64,000 nt of DNA from the NCBI RefSeq assembly GCF_003946915.1, contig NZ_RPOC01000013.1:48353-112352 (forward strand), read 5' to 3'. The translations under genes were made by a program, and so were the position numbers. The notes beneath the pieces were generated by a model that worked only from the letters and a program-made list of their open reading frames with translations, was not told the DNA's origin and made no database searches. The stretch is from Flavobacterium ustbae (GTDB lineage Bacteria > Bacteroidota > Bacteroidia > Flavobacteriales > Flavobacteriaceae). This document shows, one piece after another, positions 56,084-64,000 of this stretch (its first letter is position 1; each line of letters begins with the position of its first letter).

Positions 56084-56602
56084 ATGCTGATGATTATGAA
56101 AACGATTATGCGCACCATGTTGTTCATTGCGATTTTGGTCGCAATGAACGCATGTTCTGCTGATGCCGCCGAAGCAAGCTTGGATACTACTACTCCAACA
56201 GAAACACTTGTTGCCAACTACACTTACAACGATACCGAAACAGAAACGATGAGGCTAATAAACGAATACCGTGTTAGTATTGGTTTAAATGCTTTGGAAA
56301 GAATTAATCATATTTCTTCTAAATGTGAAGAACATAATAAATATATGATTCAGAATAATGTTGTAAATCACAACGATTTTACGGCTAGATCTAGTAATAT
56401 GACTAGTGTTTTGGGAGCAAAAAAAGTAGGAGAGAATGTGGCCTATAATTATAAAACTCCAGAGGCAGCTCTTAGAGCTTGGCTTGATAGTCCAGGACAC
56501 AAAGAAAATATTGTAGGTGATTTTACCCATTTCGGATTAGCTGTAACAACAGATCCTTCTTCTGGAAAAAAATATTATACGAACATATTTGTGAAGCTAT
56601 AA
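56084..56602 (+). CDS. CAP-domain (SCP/PR1-like) lipoprotein
   Basis: A 172-residue exported protein. The Met-rich N-terminus (several possible ATGs between 56084 and 56117) leads into a lipoprotein signal FIAILVAMNACSAD. The CAP domain starts MRLINEYRVSIGLNALERI and includes HISSKCEEHNKYM, VGENVAYNYKTPEAALRAWLDSPGHKENIVG and FTHFGLAVT, with the two conserved His. Bacterial CAP proteins are secreted with unclear function, some binding lipids or acting as proteases. A terminator follows. Confidence 0.87.
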   Translation: MLMIMKTIMRTMLFIAILVAMNACSADAAEASLDTTTPTETLVANYTYNDTETETMRLINEYRVSIGLNALERINHISSKCEEHNKYMIQNNVVNHNDFTARSSNMTSVLGAKKVGENVAYNYKTPEAALRAWLDSPGHKENIVGDFTHFGLAVTTDPSSGKKYYTNIFVKL

Positions 56603-56630
56603 AAATATATTGAACAGGTTGGTTTTTTAG

Positions 56631-56667
56631 AAGTCGTTGCAATTCTTAGAGTTGCAACGACTTTTTA
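56631..56667 (+). terminator. Rho-independent terminator after the CAP gene
   Basis: A perfect 12-bp stem AAGTCGTTGCAA (56631-56642) / TTGCAACGACTT (56652-56663) is followed by T. Confidence 0.9.
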
Positions 56668-56672
56668 AGTTT

Positions 56673-56702
56673 AAAAAAAGCCGCCTAATAGGCAGCTTTT
56701 TG
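56673..56702 (-). terminator. Terminator of the OmpA/PD40 gene
   Basis: AAAAGC.GCCT / AGGC.GCTTTT arms lie 20 bases beyond the minus-strand stop, with a T run on the minus strand. Confidence 0.85.
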
Positions 56703-56721
56703 GGTTGGTTGTTTAAGTTTA

Positions 56722-58665
56722 TTATAATGCTGTAATGATAAATTCGCTTCGTCTATTGGCCTGATGTTCTGCTTCGGTACATGGAACTCCGTCTGAACAT
56801 TTGTTGACAAGCTCGGTTTCACCATATCCTTTACCAGTTAATCGGTTTGGAGCTATTCCGTTATTAATTAGCCACTGAATTGTAGATTTAGCTCTACGGT
56901 CAGATAAGGCTTCATTATACTGATGTGATGCTCTACTGTCTGTATGAGAACGGATATCCAATTTCATGGTTGGATAATCATTTAACACCGAAAGTATTTT
57001 TTCAAGATCTAATGCTGCTTCGGTTCTAATATTAGATTTATCCAAATCAAAATAAATCATTTTAATACCAAAGCATTTTCCTAAATCATCGCCCACGGTA
57101 ACTTTGCAGGTTGATTTTTCTAGCGCAATGGGAAGACTGGTTTTTCCGCTTGTTTTATCGATGGTAATACTTAGTTCTTTTGTGGTATACTCTGGTTTTT
57201 CGGCTCTTACATAATAGGTTTTGCCACATTCGACAGAAAAGTTGTAATTGCCTGAAGCATCTGCCACAGCAGAATTTTTAAGATTCATTTGGTCATCAGA
57301 AAGCGTGACTTTTGCCCCTGTAAGCACAACACCCGTTTCTGCATCTGTTATGGTACCGTACAATTCTTGAATGCATTTTAACCTTCTAGTTTCTAAGAAT
57401 CTATAAATATCATCAGAACCTTGACCACCTTCTTTGTTAGAAGTAAAAAAACCTCTTCTAGTTTCAGGATCAATAATATAGGCAAAATCATCTTTTGGAG
57501 AATTGACGTCGGCTCCCACATTTTGGATATTGCTTATTTTTCCATTATTGTCAATATTGCCAACAAAAATGTCCAAACCTCCTAAACCTGGATGTCCATC
57601 TGATGAAAAGTAAATCTCGTTTTCGCTGGTTAAATAGGGATAAGTTTCTTTTCCTTCTGTGTTAATTGTGTTTCCAAGATTTTCGGGTGTGCTGTAGCCT
57701 CCGTTTGAATTGATGCTAACTTTATACAAATCTGACTGTCCGATAGATCCAGGCATATCTGAAGCAAAATAAAGTGTTTTTTCGTCGGGGCTTAAAGCTG
57801 GATGCGCCGTGCTGTAATTATTGCTGTTAAAAGGGAGTTCGACAATGTTAGTCCATTTATTGTCATTTCCCAGTTCAGCTTTATAGAGTTTTACTAAAGT
57901 GATTTTCTTATCATCTTTACCTTTTTTTCCGTTGATGTAATTGTTTCTCGTAAAATAAACTGTTTTTCCATCTTTAGTAAAAACTGGAGAAGATTCATGA
58001 AATTTGGTATTAATAGCCGATTTAAATTTATTGACTTTTGTAGTACTTCCTGTTGCAGGATCTAGATCGGCATTATAAATATTGGTGAAATATTCTCCTG
58101 TCCATTTGTGTTTGCGCTTTGCAAAGTTTCCTGTGTCTCGTGCCGACGCAAAATAAATTTTGTTATTGTAAACAAACGAACCGTAATCGGAATATTTGCT
58201 ATTTATGCCCGCGTCTTCTATTTGGTGCCTTCCAGAATTTGCTTTAATTTGGTCTAGATAATTTATATCTTCTTTGTAAAGTTTTCCTCTACTATCATTT
58301 TTAGATATGGCACTAAATTCTTCTAGTAGCTTATTTGCTTTGGCGATCTCTCCGGTTGATTTTAGAGACTGAGCGTATCTAAAATAGTATTCGGGTTCTA
58401 CATTTGCACTCATTACAAATAACTCGCCATACCATTTTGCGGCATTTTGAAAATCCGAATTGAAATAATAGGCATTTCCCAGTTTTTTAAACATATCTTC
58501 TGACTTGTAGCCTTTATCAGCAATTTTTTCATAGGTTTTGATGGCATCAATATAGGCATAACTGTCATATTTCTTATCCGCCGAATTTATTTTTGACTGC
58601 TGTCCATAACAGCTAAATGAAAAAGCGCCTATAATTGAAACGAAAAGTAGTGTATAGTTTTTCAT
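56722..58665 (-). CDS. OmpA-family protein with TPR and PD40 repeats (T9SS-associated type)
   Basis: A 647-residue periplasmic/outer-membrane protein. It has a signal peptide, then TPR repeats (about residues 25-140), PD40/WD40-like beta-propeller repeats (about 150-420: HPALSPDEKTLYFASD, GGLDIFVG, DDFAYIIDPETRRGFFTSN), and a CarboxypepD_reg domain (about 430-520). A C-terminal OmpA domain binds peptidoglycan (KLDIRSHTDSRASHQYNEALSDRRA). This combination is found in the Bacteroidetes PorE-like and Por/Spr-associated proteins. Gene order adhesin, PorP/SprF, OmpA suggests it helps dock or secrete the adhesin. It begins 11 bases after the porP gene in the same transcript. Confidence 0.88.
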   Translation of the reverse strand: MKNYTLLFVSIIGAFSFSCYGQQSKINSADKKYDSYAYIDAIKTYEKIADKGYKSEDMFKKLGNAYYFNSDFQNAAKWYGELFVMSANVEPEYYFRYAQSLKSTGEIAKANKLLEEFSAISKNDSRGKLYKEDINYLDQIKANSGRHQIEDAGINSKYSDYGSFVYNNKIYFASARDTGNFAKRKHKWTGEYFTNIYNADLDPATGSTTKVNKFKSAINTKFHESSPVFTKDGKTVYFTRNNYINGKKGKDDKKITLVKLYKAELGNDNKWTNIVELPFNSNNYSTAHPALSPDEKTLYFASDMPGSIGQSDLYKVSINSNGGYSTPENLGNTINTEGKETYPYLTSENEIYFSSDGHPGLGGLDIFVGNIDNNGKISNIQNVGADVNSPKDDFAYIIDPETRRGFFTSNKEGGQGSDDIYRFLETRRLKCIQELYGTITDAETGVVLTGAKVTLSDDQMNLKNSAVADASGNYNFSVECGKTYYVRAEKPEYTTKELSITIDKTSGKTSLPIALEKSTCKVTVGDDLGKCFGIKMIYFDLDKSNIRTEAALDLEKILSVLNDYPTMKLDIRSHTDSRASHQYNEALSDRRAKSTIQWLINNGIAPNRLTGKGYGETELVNKCSDGVPCTEAEHQANRRSEFIITAL

Positions 58666-58676
58666 GATACCTTATT

Positions 58677-59594
58677 TTAGAAGAAACGAGGAGTTGTCAT
58701 TTTACCTTTGTTTGAGAAGAATTCATAACGCAGGAAGATTTCGTGAGATCCCGAATTATAATTGTTTAACTTGGTGGTTTCTCGATCGTATCCGTAACCT
58801 ACATATAAGCCATCGGTAATCTGAAATCCAGCCATCGCACTTACAGAAGAGCTCCATCTATAAGCGGCGCCAATCATAAATTTATCATAGAACATAAAAT
58901 TGGCAGAAATATCTACTTGAAGCGGCGCTCCTTCAACCAATTTGGTTAAAATAGCGGGTTTAAATTTTACATACTGGTATTTATCAAGATTAAATACATA
59001 TCCTCCAATTAAATAATAGTTGATTTTCTCTTTATAAATGGCAACATCATTATCATCATATCGGTTTGTTTCAATAAAGTTTGGTATAGATAAACCAATG
59101 TATGCTTTATCGGAGTGCCAATAAACTCCCGCACCGATATTTGGACTGAATTTACTATCTAAATCCTGAAACAGAGGGTCGCCCTGATCTGCAGGATTTA
59201 ATTTGTTTATATCTAAATTAAAGATATTTGCAGTCCCTTTAATACCAAATGAAAGTTTGAAATCTGCCGATGTCTGAATAGAATAAGACAAATCGACTGA
59301 AATATTGTTCTCATTTGTTGGACCAATTTTGTCGCTAACGATCGATGCTCCTACACCTAATTTACTATTATTTATAGGTGTATTGATAGAGAAACTAGCG
59401 GTCTCTGGTGCACCATCGAGTCCAACCCACTGTGTACGATAAAGTCCAAATACACTTAATACTCCACGGGAACCAGCATACGCAGGATTTATATTTATTG
59501 TATTGTACATGTATTGCGTATACTGTGCATCTTGCTGTGCAAGGCCAGAACATGTAACTAACAAAATGACGAAGGAAAATAATTTTGTTCTCAT
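58677..59594 (-). CDS. PorP/SprF-family type IX secretion membrane protein
   Basis: A 305-residue outer-membrane barrel with signal peptide (FVILLVTCSGLAQQ). The start QDAQYTQYMYNTININPAYAGSRG is the classic PorP/SprF signature. The rest is barrel strands ending FLRYEFFSNKGKMTTPRFF. SprF-type proteins are needed to export type-B T9SS cargo such as SprB, and are often encoded right after that cargo. This gene lies 140 bases downstream of a type-B adhesin gene and upstream of the OmpA gene, so it is probably dedicated to that adhesin. Confidence 0.9.
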   Translation of the reverse strand: MRTKLFSFVILLVTCSGLAQQDAQYTQYMYNTININPAYAGSRGVLSVFGLYRTQWVGLDGAPETASFSINTPINNSKLGVGASIVSDKIGPTNENNISVDLSYSIQTSADFKLSFGIKGTANIFNLDINKLNPADQGDPLFQDLDSKFSPNIGAGVYWHSDKAYIGLSIPNFIETNRYDDNDVAIYKEKINYYLIGGYVFNLDKYQYVKFKPAILTKLVEGAPLQVDISANFMFYDKFMIGAAYRWSSSVSAMAGFQITDGLYVGYGYDRETTKLNNYNSGSHEIFLRYEFFSNKGKMTTPRFF

Positions 59595-59698
59595 AGTAGA
59601 TTTTATTAATTTAATAATTACTATTGATTATTTAAAACATTGAATTTCAATGTGTTCTTGTTCAAAATTAATCAAAAATTATCGGATTTTTTTTTAAT

Positions 59699-59727
59699 GT
59701 GCTGTAAAAGAGTATTTTACAGCACAT
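59699..59727. other. Perfect palindrome between the adhesin and PorP/SprF genes
   Basis: TGTGCTGTAAAA / TTTTACAGCACA arms around a 5-base loop. On the minus (transcribed) strand it is followed by A rather than T, so it does not look like a classic terminator. It may be a processing or attenuation hairpin. Confidence 0.6.
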
Positions 59728-59733
59728 TGTGAT

Positions 59734-62700
59734 TTAATTGTTTTTAGATAAATATAAATATCCGTTTAATTTATTTTCTTGAACATTGTTGTTTCCATCT
59801 AGAGATTTATAATTAATGATGTAAAAATAAGTTCCAGTTGGTAGTCCGTCAGATTGCTTAACAGTTGTTCTTCCTCTTGAAGTTCCATCAAAAGCATTTG
59901 TTGTGTTATTGTAATTTGTAGTTTCAAAAACCAAAATTCCCCAGCGATTATATATTTCAACAGTATTGCCTGGATAACAAGTTATGTCATCAATATTGTC
60001 AATTTTGAAGAAATCATTTAGGTTATCGCCATTTGGAGTGAATGCGTTATGAACTACTACATTACCACAAGCTAAGACTCTACAGTCATCATTGATTTCC
60101 ATGTTTAAGACTATGCTTCTTGGGCATCTTTCATCGGCTATCACATATTCAAAAATGTAATTTCCTAATGCTAAACCAAATGGGTTAAGAATGCCTCCCT
60201 GTACTGCATTGCTGTTGTTTATATCCTGCCAAATTCCTGTTGTAGGTGTTCCTTCAGGAAGATGATCACTTAAGTTTACCAATGTTGAATCATCGTTACA
60301 TGCTGTACCACTTACTTCTACGACACCATTCGGAATTACTGTAATGGTTATTGTAGCAGAATCGCAATTTTCTGGACTTGATTTATCACAAATTGTATAG
60401 TTATAAGTATAAGTTCCAGCAGGTGTCAAACTTCCTACATTTACATTTCCAGAAGCATCTATAGTAATGTTTGGATCTGCTTGAGTATTATTTCCTTCGG
60501 TAAGAAGTGTAAAGTTTACTAATTCTAATGTTGCAGGAAGCGTTCCTTTTAAATCATTGTTTAATACATTACCGACCAACCCGAAAGTGTTACATCCAAT
60601 ATTGCTAAACGTATCATCATTTGCAATAACAGGAGCAATTATAACAACAGTCACTATAGCAGTATCGCAGTTTCCGAAATCGGCTTTTTCACAAATTTGG
60701 TACGTTAATGTATACGTGCCGCCTGGTGTATTTGCTGCAACACTGATTGTTCCGTCAGCGTTTACTGTTATTGATCCTGTAGGATCAGGAACAGTTGTTG
60801 TCAATGTAACATCATTTATGTTTACAGTAGTACCATTAAGGGTATCATTAGTTAAAACATTACCTACGTTAGTTTGTGCTGTAGGAACAATTATTGGCGC
60901 AGGATTATCGTCATTGGCAACAATTGCAAATGTTGGTCTTGCAGTACAATAAGGATCTGCCGGCGGATAGCTTAATGTAATAGTTTGGCTCGGATTTACA
61001 GATATTGTGACATTAACTGTTGGACGTAATTTTTCAAATCCATCCGCGCCTTCAATCCATCTGTTGTTTTCAAAAATCCATCCTGGCCAGTCAATTCCTT
61101 TTCCTTGCTCATCTACTACTGCGCCTGGCCATAATACACGGCCACTTAGCGGTAGATTATTCATTGTAGTTACAACATTGTTACTACTGTCTGCCCAAGC
61201 AATGGTTACGCCATTTACAGGAGTGAAATTTCCTGGTGTCACAACATAATCAATATAAGGAACATCATTTACACATATCGATGTTGCAGTAACGGTCATT
61301 ACTGGAGCTTCTATTGTAATGGTTACAGTAGCAGTATCGCAATTGTCTGTCTGGTCGGCTTCGCAAATTTGGTATACCATTGTTAATGTGCCTACTGGAG
61401 CATTTGGCAATACATCAACAGATCCGTCAGCATTTAATTGTAAAAACTCATTCGGTGTAACTGTAGTTATGATAACATCAGATGCGGTTACAGGATTTCC
61501 TTCTAGGGTATCGTTTGTTAATACATTCAATACATTAGTTGTAGTGTGATTGACTCCTGCAATAGGTCCAGCGCTATCATCATTAGCCACTATATCTTTG
61601 TATTCTTTGCAGCTTACGCCGAAATCAGCATCTAAATGAACCAGATCTTCTGGAGTTACTGTTACTATATACCCGCTGTCTGTTGTTGTACTGCAAACGG
61701 TATGCGATTGTGCTTTGCTCGTTTTGCCTGTAATATTTTTAGCAGATACAGAAGGAAGTACTTTTACTAAACCTGTAAATCCTAAGTTTGCAGCCACGGT
61801 ATCAAAATTTGCATCTCGAACCAATTTGATAGTGTAATCTCCGTAAGGATTTGCTGTAGCTGGACGATCTCTCCAGAAGCCTTCGATACCCACGATCACT
61901 TCTTCATGATATCCATTTGGACCATCAATAATTACATTGGCACTTAATGCATTTCCAAAACCTGCGGCATTTAACTCTCCGTTATTTTGAGGACCAGTAT
62001 AACTTCCGTCTCCGTTAAGATCAATCCATTCCCATAGGCTGTAATCAATAGCTCCATTTGAATCTGGAATGTTTTTAGTGACAACTCCATCATTATTTGC
62101 ATCATACCATTCATCCTGAATACCATTGCTATTAATATCATACCAAACATAATCTCCTAGAACAGGAAGTTTTGATGCTCCATATTCGAAATTATGAGTC
62201 TGGATTTTACATTCTTCAAGGGTAGTAAAGAACAAGCTAGAGTCAATAGGATACAATTGATATGCGCTATTTAAATTAGCATCTTGCACTTGTACTAAAT
62301 AATCTCCTGCAGGCATTCCAGAGAAACTATACATTCCGTCTGCACCAGTAATGCGCATTTGTATTGGTCCTGTAGTTGTTCCTTGCGGGATTAACGTAAC
62401 TGGTACATTTGCAATAGGAGTATTCGTGTCTACATTAATAATTTTTCCAGAAATTTTCACAGTATATTCAGGCTGTGCAATTATCACAGTCGCTGTGGCA
62501 GTACAAATTTGGTTTTCGCCATTTACCGGTGCTGTTGCAGTAATAGTATAGGTGCCAGCTGGTAAATTGGTATTGCCAACAACTTCATTTCTTTCATTTG
62601 TAATTACAACGGTAGAGCCAGGACTGCTTGTTACAGCAATGCTTCCATCTGTGCCTCCGAAACAGCTAGTGTTTGTAGGAACTCCACTAACAGTAACTTT

Positions 62701-64000
62701 GCTTTCAACTGTAAAAGTTTGAACCAATTCGGTTTTGTTTCCAGCACAGTCAGTTAAAGTATAAGTTCTTGTTAAGATGTATGCTTCTCCATCGCAACCA
62801 TTTCCTCCGTTGTTTGTATCCGAAACTGTAATATTTACAGTCGAACTGCAATTATCGGTTGCATCTTTAATATCTGATGGATTTCCTGCAGGTATTAAAT
62901 CTATGCTCGCTAAGTTGGTTACACTTTCGGGAGCAGTTCCAGTTGGAGCCGTTTTGTCTCTAACCGTAATAACCTGAATGTGAGTAGTGGTATTGCCACC
63001 ACAGTCACTAATTTTCCAAGTACGAGTTAAGGTATAATTAGTAGGACAATTGTTTTCGATACCTGATTTTACTTCAGTGAATACTATTGGTAAGTTTTCG
63101 CTACAATTATCTGAAACAGTCATTTCTGCAGGTTCAGGAACAGCATCACATGATACTTCAATATCTAAAGGAAGATTTCCAGTAAATATTGGAGCAGTAT
63201 TATCTTGGATTGTGATTATCTGGGTGAAAGTTTCAGAAACATTTCCGCAGTCATCTTTTACAGTCCAAGTGTTGGTGTAAGTTCCTGCGTTTCCGCACCC
63301 TTCAGAAGCTGCAAACTGTCCGCTTACTTTAGAGATGTCAGAAACATCCGCATCGCATAAGTCAGAGGCTGTTGGAAACTGAGCCTGGGCTAAAGCAAGG
63401 CCTTCAGCATCGCTGCATTCTAAAGTTGCATCTAGAGTTCCGGCAGCCGTTGTCCAAGTTGGAGCAGCATTATCTTGAATTGTGATTATCTGGGTGAAAG
63501 TTTCAGAAACATTTCCGCAGTCATCTTTTACAGTCCAAGTGTTGGTGTAAGTTCCCGCGTTTCCGCATTCTTCAGAAGCTGCAAATTGTCCGCTTACTTT
63601 AGAGATGTCAGAAACATCGGCATCGCATAAGTCAGAAGCGGTTGGGAATTTAGCCTGCGCTAAAGCAAGGCCTTCGGCATCGCTGCATTCTAAAGTGGCA
63701 TCTAGAGTTCCGGCAGCCGTTGTCCAAGTTGGAGCAGCATTATCTTGGATTGTAATTATCTGGGTGAAAGTTTCAGAAACATTTCCGCAGTCGTCTTTTA
63801 CAGTCCAAGTATTGGTGTAAGTTCCCGCGTTTCCGCATCCTTCAGAAGCTGCAAACTGCCCGCTTACTTTAGAGATGTCAGAAACATCCGCATCGCATAA
63901 GTCAGAAGCGGTTGGGAATTTAGCCTGCGCTAAAGCAAGGCCTTCGGCATCGCTGCATTCTAAAGTGGCATCTAGAGTTCCGGCAGCCGTTGTCCAAGTT
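59734..64000 (-). CDS. Giant repeat adhesin with type-B T9SS C-terminal domain, 5' end outside window
   Basis: The frame is open from the window edge to the stop at 59734, giving the last 1421 residues. No start is in the window; the Met near 63123 is internal. The visible N-terminal part is a chain of HYR/Ig-like domains. The first three are 90-residue copies encoded by near-identical 270-bp repeats (63211-64000). Divergent HYR domains follow, then a CNA-B/SdrD-type domain (LGDYVWYDINSNGIQDEW), and three cadherin-like VLTNDTLxG repeats. A gliding-type CHU_C domain closes the protein (HNAFTPNGDNLNDFFKI, VEIYNRWG, GTYFYIINY). This is a surface adhesin or gliding protein exported by T9SS, probably with the adjacent PorP/SprF. 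Confidence 0.92.
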   Translation of the reverse strand, partial: TWTTAAGTLDATLECSDAEGLALAQAKFPTASDLCDADVSDISKVSGQFAASEGCGNAGTYTNTWTVKDDCGNVSETFTQIITIQDNAAPTWTTAAGTLDATLECSDAEGLALAQAKFPTASDLCDADVSDISKVSGQFAASEECGNAGTYTNTWTVKDDCGNVSETFTQIITIQDNAAPTWTTAAGTLDATLECSDAEGLALAQAQFPTASDLCDADVSDISKVSGQFAASEGCGNAGTYTNTWTVKDDCGNVSETFTQIITIQDNTAPIFTGNLPLDIEVSCDAVPEPAEMTVSDNCSENLPIVFTEVKSGIENNCPTNYTLTRTWKISDCGGNTTTHIQVITVRDKTAPTGTAPESVTNLASIDLIPAGNPSDIKDATDNCSSTVNITVSDTNNGGNGCDGEAYILTRTYTLTDCAGNKTELVQTFTVESKVTVSGVPTNTSCFGGTDGSIAVTSSPGSTVVITNERNEVVGNTNLPAGTYTITATAPVNGENQICTATATVIIAQPEYTVKISGKIINVDTNTPIANVPVTLIPQGTTTGPIQMRITGADGMYSFSGMPAGDYLVQVQDANLNSAYQLYPIDSSLFFTTLEECKIQTHNFEYGASKLPVLGDYVWYDINSNGIQDEWYDANNDGVVTKNIPDSNGAIDYSLWEWIDLNGDGSYTGPQNNGELNAAGFGNALSANVIIDGPNGYHEEVIVGIEGFWRDRPATANPYGDYTIKLVRDANFDTVAANLGFTGLVKVLPSVSAKNITGKTSKAQSHTVCSTTTDSGYIVTVTPEDLVHLDADFGVSCKEYKDIVANDDSAGPIAGVNHTTTNVLNVLTNDTLEGNPVTASDVIITTVTPNEFLQLNADGSVDVLPNAPVGTLTMVYQICEADQTDNCDTATVTITIEAPVMTVTATSICVNDVPYIDYVVTPGNFTPVNGVTIAWADSSNNVVTTMNNLPLSGRVLWPGAVVDEQGKGIDWPGWIFENNRWIEGADGFEKLRPTVNVTISVNPSQTITLSYPPADPYCTARPTFAIVANDDNPAPIIVPTAQTNVGNVLTNDTLNGTTVNINDVTLTTTVPDPTGSITVNADGTISVAANTPGGTYTLTYQICEKADFGNCDTAIVTVVIIAPVIANDDTFSNIGCNTFGLVGNVLNNDLKGTLPATLELVNFTLLTEGNNTQADPNITIDASGNVNVGSLTPAGTYTYNYTICDKSSPENCDSATITITVIPNGVVEVSGTACNDDSTLVNLSDHLPEGTPTTGIWQDINNSNAVQGGILNPFGLALGNYIFEYVIADERCPRSIVLNMEINDDCRVLACGNVVVHNAFTPNGDNLNDFFKIDNIDDITCYPGNTVEIYNRWGILVFETTNYNNTTNAFDGTSRGRTTVKQSDGLPTGTYFYIINYKSLDGNNNVQENKLNGYLYLSKNN
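63211..64000 (-). repeat. Near-identical 270-bp tandem coding repeats
   Basis: Copies begin at 63211, 63481 and 63751; the third is cut by the window edge. They differ at a handful of bases over 270. The unit encodes 90 residues (DDCGNVSETFTQ to DATLECSDAEG-type sequence) of an HYR-like domain. Confidence 0.95.

Noticed and set aside
60557..62977. Plus-strand open frames within the adhesin region
   Set aside because: They are antisense shadows of a strongly patterned coding sequence, lacking family motifs of their own.
63121..63123. ATG at 63123 as the adhesin start
   Set aside because: The same frame stays open with domain-like sequence to the window edge, so this Met is internal.
63211..64000. 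Regular 270-bp repeats as a non-coding satellite
   Set aside because: The repeats keep the adhesin reading frame exactly (90 codons each).

Overview
This looks like chromosomal DNA from a Flavobacterium, probably close to the F. johnsoniae group. Several things support this: low GC; promoters of the Bacteroidetes type (TTTG, about 19-20 bp, TAnnTTTG) and little sign of Shine-Dalgarno sites; a SusC/SusD pair; a bacillithiol gene; type IX secretion (T9SS) sorting domains; and a PorP/SprF-OmpA pair next to a giant adhesin. No tRNA, rRNA, CRISPR array, transposase or prophage gene was seen. The only stable RNA gene identified with confidence is the small SRP RNA at 24918-25010.

Layout. 1-14055: end of GAPDH, a GlcNAc-kinase-like protein, methylglyoxal synthase, RidA, LptD, a divergent peptidoglycan amidase, an MCE lipid-transport protein, an Hdr-like iron-sulfur pair with a small conserved partner, bshA, a lipoprotein, a small outer-membrane barrel and an LpxH-like phosphoesterase. 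14244-27416: chorismate synthase, a dicarboxylate/amino-acid symporter, a TPR hybrid histidine kinase, a DEAD-box helicase, histidine-degradation genes hutG and hutI, a glutaminyl cyclase, SRP RNA, an SDR, a transaldolase and small unknowns.

27529-45277 is a chitin-utilisation locus. It holds an MFS sugar porter, a LytTR response regulator with its sensor kinase, SusC, SusD, a NagB/PIG-L fusion, a GH20 hexosaminidase and a 1579-residue ChiA with a GH18 domain at each end. Inferred flow: ChiA cuts chitin outside the cell, SusCD imports the oligomers, GH20 trims them in the periplasm, the MFS porter imports GlcNAc, and NagB feeds fructose-6-P to glycolysis. The gene order resembles the studied F. 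johnsoniae locus, but only one SusCD pair is present.

45524-56602: a DUF3592-like membrane protein, a thioredoxin-like secreted protein, a YbiT-like ABC-F protein whose second nucleotide site looks dead, a 56-residue lipoprotein, a SIR2-TPR protein that is the best candidate for an undescribed defence gene, pyrR-pyrB, a STAS-like protein with RNase Z, pdxH and a CAP-domain lipoprotein. 56722-64000 (minus strand): an OmpA/PD40 protein, a PorP/SprF protein and the C-terminal 1421 residues of a T9SS adhesin with near-identical 270-bp repeats running off the window edge.

The most unusual non-coding signal is a set of intergenic 'word repeat' elements. Spacers at about ten sites are built from a degenerate short word, different from site to site. 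Several fold into long hairpins, and most end just before the next start codon. A compact candidate structured RNA lies at 10556-10640, and TGTCAT..CTGAG palindromic units occur at 47145-47250 and 55025-55203.
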